Source of the DNA: JAVEVF01 sp034005175 | Lineage (GTDB): Bacteria > Actinomycetota > Coriobacteriia > Anaerosomatales > SLCP01 | Length of the DNA: 10,275 bases | NCBI GenBank assembly: GCA_034005175.1 | Contig: JAVEVF010000066.1 | Location: 1 to 10,275, forward strand | Direction: 5' to 3' | In this document: piece after piece, positions 1 through 6,269 of the stretch | Numbering within the stretch: the first letter of the stretch is position 1 | Layout: every line of letters begins with the position of its first letter | Program-made: the position numbers and the translations under genes | Notes under the pieces: generated by a model | The model's database searches: none | Told to the model about the DNA's origin: nothing | Seen by the model: the letters and a program-made list of their open reading frames with translations, nothing else

Positions 1-404
1 TCAAGATGGTCGATCTCATGCTGCAGCACTCGAGCCAGAAGCCCACTAGCTTCGATACGCACGGACTCACCCTCGATATCGACCGCCTCGCAGGTCACAG
101 ATGTGGCGCGCACGACTGGTACCTCGATTCCAGGAAACGACAGACACCCCTCCTCGGCGACCTCGGTCTCCTCCGAGAACTCAACGATCTCAGGGTTGCA
201 AAGAGCTACAAGTCCGTCGTCGACGTCGTACACAAGCACTCGAGTCAGACGGCCGACTTGGGTCGCCGCGAGTCCGATACCAGGCGCGTCGTACATGTCA
301 CGTGCCATCGCAGACACAAGGGACTTCAATTCCCGATCACCGAAGTGCTCGACGTTCTCGGCCCGCTCTTTGAGTACGGGATTAGGGTGGGACAGTATCT
401 CCAT
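1..404 (-). CDS. def: Peptide deformylase (C-terminus cut by window edge)
   Basis: Removes the N-formyl group from the initiator methionine of nascent proteins, in the cytoplasm at the ribosome exit. The 134 visible codons carry all three family motifs in order: GIGLAATQVG (motif I, GxGLAAxQ), EGCLSFPG (motif II, whose Cys binds the metal) and QHEIDHL (motif III, HExxH, metal-binding histidines and catalytic Glu). The reading frame runs off the left edge just after HEIDHL, so perhaps 15-40 residues are missing. The start chosen is ATG at 404, giving MEILSHPNPVL, which fits the usual deformylase N-terminus. A purine-rich stretch (417-427, read as GAGAAGAAGGG) lies upstream but about 12 nt away, slightly long for a Shine-Dalgarno site, so an in-frame upstream GTG or TTG is possible. 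It lies 99 nt downstream of priA on the same strand. A TATAGT box (454-459) could start a separate transcript, but no good -35 is seen. In many bacteria fmt follows def; that would lie outside this window. Confidence 0.95.
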   Translation of the reverse strand, partial: MEILSHPNPVLKERAENVEHFGDRELKSLVSAMARDMYDAPGIGLAATQVGRLTRVLVYDVDDGLVALCNPEIVEFSEETEVAEEGCLSFPGIEVPVVRATSVTCEAVDIEGESVRIEASGLLARVLQHEIDHL

Positions 405-503
405 CGTTGCAAGCTGCCCTTCTTCTCTCAACACAACCACACGTTATGTAGCAACTATACTGCCGTCATGGTACTCGACGTGCTGCGTTCGAGCTCTCGC
501 GAG

Positions 504-2726
504 TCACATGAGGTCAAGAGGATCGACGTCAACTGCAAGCGAACAGCCTGCTGGACGCTTGGTGCCCGACACGGCTTGCGCGATCACCGAGGCGACATCA
601 TTCTCCGGCGGTGTTTTCAGCAGCACGTGCCACCGATGGCGGTCTTTGATGCGCTGAAGAGGTGCGGGGACTGGTCCTAGCACCTCCCAGCCATCTGGCA
701 CGGTATCACTGAGGGCATCAGCGATGGCTTCAGCCGCCGTGCGTGCGTCAGCCGATGAACGTGATGTGAACAAGAGATTCGCTATCCGCCCGTATGGCGG
801 ATAGCGCAGCCCGGCCCGGTTGCGATTCTCTGCACGATAGAACTCCGAGGGGTCGTGATGTGCGACCGCAACAATCGCGGGGTGTTCAGGCCAGTACGTT
901 TGGACGAAGATGGTTCCAGGGCGCTCTCCTCGGCCAGCTCGGCCTGCGACCTGCTCAAGCATCTGGTAAGTTCTCTCGCCCGCGCGCAGGTCAGGGAGAT
1001 GGAGAGTGGTATCGGCGTTCACCACCCCCACGAGGGTGACTTCAGGGTAGTCGAGCCCCTTCGCGACCATCTGTGTACCAACGAGCACACCACATCTCAT
1101 CGCCTCGAATTCGGCAAGCCGATTCTCGTGACCCCCTCTGCCAGAGGTCGTGTCGGTATCCATGCGCACTACTGAGAGTTCGGGTACGACGTCTTGAAGC
1201 TCAGCGACGACGCGTTGCGTGCCAGCGCCAAAGCGTCGGATATACGGGCTGCCACACTCTGGGCACTCCGCCGGCACTGGTTTGTGCACGCCACAGTGAT
1301 GGCACACCAGCCGCGATCCGCTCTGATGAAACGTGAGCGACGTGGAGCACCGATCACAACCCGGAACGTACCCGCATTCACGACAGAGCAGAAAAGAGGC
1401 GAAACCTCTGCGGTTCAGAAGCAGCACCGCCTTCTCACCACGAGCGGCGACATCACGCAAGCCGCGAAGCAACGGTTCCGAGAACATGGACCGATTCCCG
1501 TTCAAGAACTCCTGACCCATGTCGACGATGTTGACCTGCGGAAGCGTGCCTCCCGCGACACGTTCGGGCAACACGACGCTGCTGATGTCCCCCTTCTGCA
1601 CACGGTACAGTGTCTCCATGCAAGGAGTCGCGCTGCCGAGGACGAGCGTGGCGTCGCGCGTATGGGCGAGACGAGTGGCCACCGCTCGGGCGTGATAGCG
1701 TGGCGAAGACGCCTGTTTGTAGGAGCTCTCGTGCTCCTCATCGATAACGATAAGGCCGAGGTCACGCACGGGCGCGAAGAGCGCGGAGCGCGCACCGATC
1801 ACCACGCGCGCGGCGCCGGTGCCTGCACGGTCCCACTGATCGAATCGCTCCCCAGGAGACAAGCGGCTGTGGAGTACGGCGATATCGTCGCCGAATCGTG
1901 ATCGAAACCGCCCTACCGTCTGCGGGGTGAGAGAGATCTCGGGGACGAGCATTATCGCTGAGCGCCCTTGCGCAAGAACGTTCTCGATGGCGCGAAGGTA
2001 CACCTCGGTCTTTCCTGAACCCGTTACTCCGTGAAGCAGTACCGTCTCCCCCGGGCCTGCACTGATCACGGCATCAAGCGCGGACTTCTGCCCCGCAGAG
2101 AGGGATTGGTGGCGCGGCGCCGGACGGGCGCGAACATCGGGGTGACGCAGCCTGCGTTGAGAACGAACCTTGACAGCACCGACCTCCCCAAGTCGGCGGA
2201 CGACATCTGACACAGGCCCGAGCGTCGCAGCAAGTTCAGACGTGGTGACCGGTCCGGCCGCAAGTGCATCAAGCACCGCGCGCTGCCGGTGCGCGGTGGC
2301 TGCTGGAGTGTAGCCAGCACCCTGCACGCGCTCGACCACCCGCTCCTCGACTCGTCCCACGACAGGCTCACGCAGCCGCCAGCTCTCCCCTTCCTTCTCC
2401 ACCTCAGGAACGCTCCCTGACGGCAAGAAGAGCCGCACTGCATCGGCAAGCGGTGCAACGTATTCGCTTGCGATCCATTGAGCTAGCTCTGCAGCCCCGT
2501 CATCGAACCGGGGAGACCCCAGGACCTCCATGAGCGGTTTGCGCCGTGCGACGTCGCTTGTAGATGCAGTCTCCACGATGTGGCCGACGGCTGGTCTCCG
2601 ACCGAACTCCACTAGCACCGGGCAGCCCACGCGCGCCATCTCAGTGAACCGCTCTGGGATGTCGTAGTCGAAGGCAGAGCTGAGCTCACGGGTAGGTATG
2701 TCAAGTGCCACGCGGGCGACGCGCAC
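504..2726 (-). CDS. priA: Primosomal protein N' (PriA), replication restart helicase
   Basis: Superfamily 2 3'-5' DNA helicase that recognises stalled forks and reloads the replicative helicase. The 740 residues match family length. The N-terminal DNA-binding part (RVARVALDIPTRELSSAFDY, about residues 1-100) is followed by a winged-helix-like segment, then Walker A GVTGSGKT (about 233-240) and Walker B DEEH (about 329-332). Next come eight cysteines in four CxxC pairs (CRECG, CDRC, CHHC, CPEC), the two-zinc module typical of PriA. The C-terminal helicase lobe has GTQMVAKGLDYPEV and QVAGRAGRG. An in-frame ATG exists at 2741, but its own bases form the GGAGG of a good Shine-Dalgarno site eight bases before GTG at 2726. 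I therefore take GTG 2726 as the start, giving MRVARVALD; the longer form would add five residues. It follows metK on the same strand after a strong hairpin and precedes def. Confidence 0.96.
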   Translation of the reverse strand: MRVARVALDIPTRELSSAFDYDIPERFTEMARVGCPVLVEFGRRPAVGHIVETASTSDVARRKPLMEVLGSPRFDDGAAELAQWIASEYVAPLADAVRLFLPSGSVPEVEKEGESWRLREPVVGRVEERVVERVQGAGYTPAATAHRQRAVLDALAAGPVTTSELAATLGPVSDVVRRLGEVGAVKVRSQRRLRHPDVRARPAPRHQSLSAGQKSALDAVISAGPGETVLLHGVTGSGKTEVYLRAIENVLAQGRSAIMLVPEISLTPQTVGRFRSRFGDDIAVLHSRLSPGERFDQWDRAGTGAARVVIGARSALFAPVRDLGLIVIDEEHESSYKQASSPRYHARAVATRLAHTRDATLVLGSATPCMETLYRVQKGDISSVVLPERVAGGTLPQVNIVDMGQEFLNGNRSMFSEPLLRGLRDVAARGEKAVLLLNRRGFASFLLCRECGYVPGCDRCSTSLTFHQSGSRLVCHHCGVHKPVPAECPECGSPYIRRFGAGTQRVVAELQDVVPELSVVRMDTDTTSGRGGHENRLAEFEAMRCGVLVGTQMVAKGLDYPEVTLVGVVNADTTLHLPDLRAGERTYQMLEQVAGRAGRGERPGTIFVQTYWPEHPAIVAVAHHDPSEFYRAENRNRAGLRYPPYGRIANLLFTSRSSADARTAAEAIADALSDTVPDGWEVLGPVPAPLQRIKDRHRWHVLLKTPPENDVASVIAQAVSGTKRPAGCSLAVDVDPLDLM

Positions 2727-2769
2727 TGCGTATCCCTCCATCTGTACCGTCTGTGCTAGATGAGAGTAC

Positions 2770-2804
2770 CGAAGGCCACCGACACATCATGTCGGTGGCC
2801 TTCG
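2770..2804 (-). terminator. Hairpin between metK and priA
   Basis: A perfect 15-bp inverted repeat (arms CGAAGGCCACCGACA and its complement) encloses a 5-nt loop. It lies 35 bases after the metK stop and 44 bases before the priA start. It is strong enough to terminate or pause RNA polymerase. There is no T-run on either side, so it is not a canonical intrinsic terminator; it could instead be an RNA-processing or 3'-end stabilising structure. Confidence 0.6.
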
Positions 2805-2838
2805 CAAGCCGAGCCAACAATCGGCGGTTACACCGATT

Positions 2839-4101
2839 CTAGCGGTCGTTCACGCCAGCTGCCTCAGCAAGTGCGGCGGCGCGGTCCGTCCGCTCCCAGG
2901 TGAAATCCTTGTCGGCCCTCCCGAAGTGGCCATATGCGGCCGTCTTGCGATAGATAGGCCTGCGCAGGTCGAGGTCGCGGATGATGGCCCCGGGGCGCAG
3001 ATCGAAGACCTGGTCCACCGCTGCCTCGATCGAGGCAACCGGGACATGCTCTGTGCCGAAGGTCTCCAGGAAGACCGAGAGCGGGTGCGCGACACCGATG
3101 GCATACGCCAGTTGAATCTCGCAACGATCCGCAAGGCCCGCGGCAACGATGTTCTTCGCCACCCAACGCGCGGCATATGCGGCAGAACGGTCGACCTTCG
3201 TGCAGTCCTTGCCGGAAAACGCGCCGCCACCATGGCGACCCATGCCTCCATAGGTATCCACGATGATCTTGCGCCCTGTAAGTCCCGTGTCACCCATGGG
3301 CCCGCCGATGACGAAGCGCCCAGTGGGATTGACGTAGATATCCGCGGTGTCATACGCGATTCCCTCCCCCTCGAACACCGGCTTGATGACGTGTTCGATG
3401 AGATCGGGCCTCAACAGTCCCTCGATGTCCACGCCGTCGGCGTGTTGAGTGGACAGAACGATGTTATCCACACTCACCGGTTTGTCATCGACATAGCGCA
3501 CAGTGACCTGCGATTTGCCGTCAGGCCGCAGGTATTCGAGGACTCCTGCTCGGCGAACGGCCGTAAGCCTCTCGGCAAGCCGATGCGCAAGATAGATGGG
3601 AAGCGGCATGAGCTGAGAAGTCTCCGTGCACGCATATCCGAACATCATCCCTTGGTCTCCAGCGCCGATGAGATCAAGCGGGTCGCCATTGAAGCCATGT
3701 TGCACCTCGTAGGATTCGTCCACACCCATCGCGATGTCGGAGCTTTGCTCATGCACAGCGGTGACAACACCGCACGTCTCATAGTCAAATCCGAACTTGG
3801 CTCGCGTGTAGCCGATGTCTTCCACGACCTTGCGCACGACAGCAGGGATGTCGACGTAGGCGTGCGTGCGAATCTCGCCCGAGACGACGATCAATCCTGT
3901 CGTCGCTAGGGTCTCGCATGCCACGCGCACGTAATCCGGGTGCGCCTTGGTACCTTGTGCTGAGACAAAGCCCTCCTCGGCAAGTTGAGCTTCCCTCGTG
4001 ATGATGGCATCGAGAATGGCATCGGAGATCTGATCGCACATCTTGTCGGGATGGCCCTCGGTCACCGATTCCGAGGTGAACAGGTACTCGCGCTCAGACA
4101 T
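2839..4101 (-). CDS. metK: S-adenosylmethionine synthetase (methionine adenosyltransferase)
   Basis: Makes S-adenosylmethionine from ATP and methionine, releasing phosphate and pyrophosphate; cytoplasmic, normally a homotetramer. The 420 residues contain the family signatures SESVTEGHPDK near the N-terminus (ATP and Mg binding), GAGDQGMMFGYA (adenine/substrate signature) and the phosphate loop GGGAFSGKD followed by TKVDRSAAY. The usual Pro of the loop (GKDPxKVDR) is Cys here (GKDCTKVDR). At 420 residues it is somewhat longer than the 384 residues of E. coli MetK. The start chosen is ATG 4101, five bases after a GAGGAG Shine-Dalgarno site; an in-frame GTG at 4107 overlaps that site and is unlikely. 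Expression should be controlled by the SAM-I riboswitch and terminator immediately upstream, a negative feedback loop by the enzyme's own product. priA and def follow on the same strand. Confidence 0.98.
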   Translation of the reverse strand: MSEREYLFTSESVTEGHPDKMCDQISDAILDAIITREAQLAEEGFVSAQGTKAHPDYVRVACETLATTGLIVVSGEIRTHAYVDIPAVVRKVVEDIGYTRAKFGFDYETCGVVTAVHEQSSDIAMGVDESYEVQHGFNGDPLDLIGAGDQGMMFGYACTETSQLMPLPIYLAHRLAERLTAVRRAGVLEYLRPDGKSQVTVRYVDDKPVSVDNIVLSTQHADGVDIEGLLRPDLIEHVIKPVFEGEGIAYDTADIYVNPTGRFVIGGPMGDTGLTGRKIIVDTYGGMGRHGGGAFSGKDCTKVDRSAAYAARWVAKNIVAAGLADRCEIQLAYAIGVAHPLSVFLETFGTEHVPVASIEAAVDQVFDLRPGAIIRDLDLRRPIYRKTAAYGHFGRADKDFTWERTDRAAALAEAAGVNDR

Positions 4102-4137
4102 ACGCACTCCTCACGTCGGCGCCGATACCGGCGCATC

Positions 4138-4170
4138 AAAAAAGCCCTCGCCTGTTCAGACAAGGGCCTT
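4138..4170 (-). terminator. Intrinsic terminator of the metK SAM riboswitch (expression platform)
   Basis: Read on the minus strand, GCCCTTGTC pairs with the downstream arm ending GCGAGGGC around a small loop, and a run of six T follows (4143-4138). Two pairs of the stem are G-T wobbles. The structure lies between the riboswitch aptamer and the metK ribosome binding site. The 5' arm (4159-4167) is also complementary over 9 pairs, two of them wobble, to GATGAGGGC (4202-4210), which contains the 3' strand of aptamer helix P1. The two pairings are mutually exclusive, the classic SAM-I off switch by transcription termination. Confidence 0.88.
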
Positions 4171-4204
4171 CGCGTTCGCCGACGCGCACGGCGTCTGGCA
4201 TGCC

Positions 4205-4333
4205 CTCATCTTCCAGGCTGTCACACCTGCCGAGATGTGGCACCGTGCGCTCGTTTCAGCGTCGGTTGCCGGGGCTTCGCAGGGCTCGGTCCCTCCACCC
4301 TCTGCGGCCGTCTAGCGGCCGCCTCTTGATGAG
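4205..4333 (-). ncRNA. SAM-I (S box) riboswitch aptamer upstream of metK
   Basis: Binds S-adenosylmethionine in the nascent metK leader and favours termination when SAM is plentiful. On the minus strand the SAM-I consensus is visible in order. P1 is CTCATC (4333-4328) pairing with GATGAG (4210-4205), followed by AAGAG, GTGGAGGGACCG, TGCGAAGCCCCGGCAACC (kink-turn region), a short P3 (CGCT/AGCG), GGTGCCA, and a P4 with CAGG/CCTG arms. The ACCG in the P2 loop (4290-4287) is complementary to CGGT (4245-4242) in J3/4, as the conserved pseudoknot requires. An unusual extra 7-bp GC hairpin (4304-4322) sits between AAGAG and P2. SAM-IV was considered, but the kink-turn core and P1/P4 layout fit SAM-I. 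I see no convincing metK promoter upstream of 4333. Confidence 0.93.
4304..4322 (-). repeat. Extra GC hairpin inserted in the SAM riboswitch
   Basis: GCGGCCG and CGGCCGC form a perfect 7-bp stem with a 5-nt loop. On the minus strand AGAG stands on both sides of it (4326-4323 and 4303-4300). It interrupts the stretch that normally joins P1 to P2 in SAM-I aptamers. All core riboswitch elements on either side are kept. Confidence 0.85.
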
Positions 4334-4399
4334 CAGTGTCACGGTATCACGAAGATCGCGGCTTTGGAAGCCACTAACGGCCGGGTATGTATCGCCGCG

Positions 4400-4429
4400 T
4401 TGGTGCGCCGTAAGAAGGCGGGGTATCAT
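4400..4429 (+). promoter_or_regulatory. Possible gltX promoter
   Basis: TATCAT (4424-4429) matches the -10 consensus at 5 of 6 positions. TTGGTG (4400-4405) is a weak -35, 18 bases upstream. Transcription would start roughly 30 bases before the gltX GTG. The rest of the 132-base gap between the riboswitch and gltX (4334-4465) shows no T-box or other leader structure that I can recognise. Confidence 0.35.
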
Positions 4430-4465
4430 CATGGGCACATATCGCCCCGTCCTGAGGAGAGGCTC

Positions 4466-5935
4466 GTGTCCGACACCATCCGCGTACGCTTTGCGCCCAG
4501 CCCCACCGGCCATCTTCACATCGGTGGAGCGCGTACCGCTATCTACAACTGGGCGTTCGCTCGCCGCAACGGCGGAACGTTCGTCCTTCGCATCGATGAC
4601 ACCGACCCTGAACGCTCAACCGAAGACAATGTGAACGCGATCATCTCGTCTTTGCGCTGGCTGGGCATCGAATGGGACGAAGGTCCGATATGCGGCGGTG
4701 CGTTCGGCCCATACTTCCAGACACAGAGGACTTCGTCTTACGAAGGTGCGCTTGCGGCGCTTCGCGACTCCGATGGGGTGTACCCCTGCTTCTGCGACCC
4801 AGCCGATCTCGCTGCACGGCGCGAGCAAGCACGGGCGTCCGGCGGCGTCGCCGGCTACGACCGGACGTGTCGCACAATCGATCCCTCAGTCGCGAAAGCA
4901 CGCATCGATGCTGGTGAGCCTCAAGCGTGGCGACTCAAGGTCCCCGAGAGGCGTGGCGACATCGTCTTCACCGACGTCGTGCGTGGGAAGAGCACCTTCA
5001 ACGCTTCGGTCATGGACGACTTCGTGGTGGTACGCACGGACGGCACACCAACCTACAACTTCGCCACTGTCGTCGACGACATCGAGATGAGAATCACTCA
5101 TGTCATTCGCGGTGATGACCATCTCTCAAACACCCCGCGTCAGATACTCGTGTTTGAAGCTCTCGGCGCTGCGGCCCCCACCTTTGCGCATCTGTCGATG
5201 ATCTGGGGTCCGGACGGCAAACGCCTTTCAAAGCGCCACGGTGCCACCTCGGTGGAAACATATCGCGAGCGTGGCTACCTTCCCGAGGCGCTCGTGAACT
5301 ACTTGGCGCTCCTCGGCTGGTCTCTTGATGACAAGACAACCGTCATCGACAGTGAGACTCTCACGTCGAACTTCTCACTCGAACGCGTCTCTAAGAATCC
5401 CGCGATATTCGACGCCGAGAAACTGGAATGGCTGAATGGTGTGTATCTCAGAGCGCTCACACCGTCCAGATATGCTGAGGTGATGCTCCCCTACCTGATG
5501 GATGCCGGGCTGCTCACGGCCGATGAGGCCGCTCATCGGCAAACGTGGCTGGAGGAGCTGGCGACCCTCGTCGCCGAGCGTGCAAAGCGCCTCGATGAAG
5601 TCGTTCCCATGGTGCGGTTCCTCTTTGAAGAGTCCGTCACCATCGATGACAGCGCCCGGGCCAAGGTATTGGAGCAAGAAGGGGCCGCTGGAGCTCTTGA
5701 TAGTGCGGTCGATGCGCTTGGCGCACTTCAGGAATACGCCCCTCAAACCATCGAGTCAGCGCTGCGCTCTGTTCCCGGCGCCATCGGCGTCAAACCAAAA
5801 CTCGTCTTCCAGGCCGTGCGTGTCGCCATCTCTGGATCGACGGTGAGCCCCCCGCTCTTCGAGTCGCTTGCCCTTCTCGGCAAAGAGCGCTCTTTGCAGC
5901 GCATCAGGGCTGCTCGCACATCGGTCGGCTCGTGA
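4466..5935 (+). CDS. gltX: Glutamyl-tRNA synthetase
   Basis: Class I aminoacyl-tRNA synthetase that charges tRNA-Glu with glutamate using ATP. The 489 residues fit the bacterial family. RFAPSPTGHLHIGGAR at the N-terminus holds the HIGH-type motif (HIGG, residues 18-21). The zinc-site pattern CFC (C108, C110), Y131 and C135 lies in the acceptor-binding insertion. DGTPTYNFATVVDD and HVIRGDDHLSNTPRQ complete the Rossmann fold, and KRLSKRHG (252-259) is the KMSKS-type loop. The C-terminal helical anticodon-binding domain follows. The start chosen is GTG 4466, six bases after a TGAGGAG Shine-Dalgarno site; the frame is open further upstream to 4364, but that extension is unlike the family. Because glnS is also present, this enzyme is probably the discriminating type that charges only tRNA-Glu, but that cannot be proved from motifs alone. 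Confidence 0.97.
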   Translation: MSDTIRVRFAPSPTGHLHIGGARTAIYNWAFARRNGGTFVLRIDDTDPERSTEDNVNAIISSLRWLGIEWDEGPICGGAFGPYFQTQRTSSYEGALAALRDSDGVYPCFCDPADLAARREQARASGGVAGYDRTCRTIDPSVAKARIDAGEPQAWRLKVPERRGDIVFTDVVRGKSTFNASVMDDFVVVRTDGTPTYNFATVVDDIEMRITHVIRGDDHLSNTPRQILVFEALGAAAPTFAHLSMIWGPDGKRLSKRHGATSVETYRERGYLPEALVNYLALLGWSLDDKTTVIDSETLTSNFSLERVSKNPAIFDAEKLEWLNGVYLRALTPSRYAEVMLPYLMDAGLLTADEAAHRQTWLEELATLVAERAKRLDEVVPMVRFLFEESVTIDDSARAKVLEQEGAAGALDSAVDALGALQEYAPQTIESALRSVPGAIGVKPKLVFQAVRVAISGSTVSPPLFESLALLGKERSLQRIRAARTSVGS

Positions 5936-5977
5936 CATAGGCCCAACGTGACCCACAGGAATACCAGGTGCGACGGC

Positions 5978-6007
5978 TTGACAATGCTCGCTGACGACCC
6001 GTAACAT
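5978..6007 (+). promoter_or_regulatory. Promoter of the tRNA-Gln/tRNA-Glu transcript
   Basis: A perfect -35 TTGACA (5978-5983) and -10 TAACAT (6002-6007, 4 of 6) are separated by 18 bases. The predicted start, near 6014, is about 27 bases before tRNA-Gln, a normal length for a tRNA 5' leader. This is the clearest sigma70-type promoter in the window. Confidence 0.72.
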
Positions 6008-6040
6008 AGCGACCCGCGCCCTGGCCTCATAGGTGCGTGT

Positions 6041-6116
6041 TGGGGTGTGGTGTAATTGGCAACACGTCGGATTCTGGTTCCGAAGTCTCTAGGTTCGAGT
6101 CCTAGCACCCCAGCCA
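6041..6116 (+). tRNA. tRNA-Gln, anticodon CTG
   Basis: A complete cloverleaf can be drawn: acceptor TGGGGTG with CACCCCA, D stem GTG/CAC, anticodon stem TCGGA/TCCGA around loop TTCTGGT (anticodon CTG at 6074-6076) and T stem CTAGG/CCTAG with TTCGAGT. The discriminator is G73 and CCA is encoded. The weak first pair U1-A72, G73 and the CUG anticodon are known identity features for direct charging by GlnRS. It reads CAG codons. tRNA-Glu follows after only four bases. Confidence 0.97.
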
Positions 6117-6120
6117 GAAC

Positions 6121-6196
6121 GGCCCGTTGGTCTAGCGGTGAGGACGCCGCCCTCTCAAGGCGGAAATCACGGGTTCGAATCCCGTACGGGCTACCA
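6121..6196 (+). tRNA. tRNA-Glu, anticodon CTC
   Basis: Acceptor GGCCCGT pairs with ACGGGCT (the first pair is a G-T wobble). The anticodon stem CCGCC/GGCGG encloses loop CTCTCAA (anticodon CTC at 6154-6156), the T stem is CGGG/CCCG with TTCGAAT, the discriminator is A73 and CCA is encoded. It reads GAG codons. It is almost certainly cotranscribed with the tRNA-Gln four bases upstream and processed from one precursor. Confidence 0.97.
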
Positions 6197-6204
6197 GTCT
6201 GTCA

Positions 6205-6238
6205 AGGAAGCCCCCTCCTGATCAGGAGGGGGCTTCCT
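6205..6238 (+). terminator. 34-nt perfect inverted repeat after the tRNA pair
   Basis: Bases 6205-6221 and 6222-6238 are exact reverse complements (centre CTGATCAG), giving a GC-rich stem of at least 15 bp in RNA. It begins 9 bases after the tRNA-Glu CCA and ends 31 bases before glnS. No T-run follows, so it may be a terminator with partial read-through, or a processing and stability element separating the tRNAs from the glnS message. Confidence 0.6.
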
Positions 6239-6269
6239 GCACATTGTGCGTATGCTACCCTCTCTCACC

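Noticed and set aside
454..459. TATAGT as a -10 box for def
   Set aside because: It matches 5 of 6, but no -35 is found at 16-19 bases; def may simply be cotranscribed with priA.
6..680. A 224-codon open frame on the plus strand
   Set aside because: It runs antisense across def and the end of priA, both clearly supported by family motifs. No motif or ribosome site supports it.
2926..3909. A 327-codon open frame on the plus strand, inside metK
   Set aside because: It is exactly antisense to metK, whose motifs are all intact; high third-position GC opens antisense frames. The translation has no recognisable motif and no ribosome site of note.
4315..4322. NotI site GCGGCCGC, possible cloning linker or chimera
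   Set aside because: It is one arm of a symmetrical hairpin set inside a continuous riboswitch whose P1 strands lie on both sides, so a vector junction is unlikely. Read-level checking would settle it.
4334..4465. T-box leader for gltX
   Set aside because: No T-box core, specifier stem or terminator is visible in the 132 bases before the gltX start.
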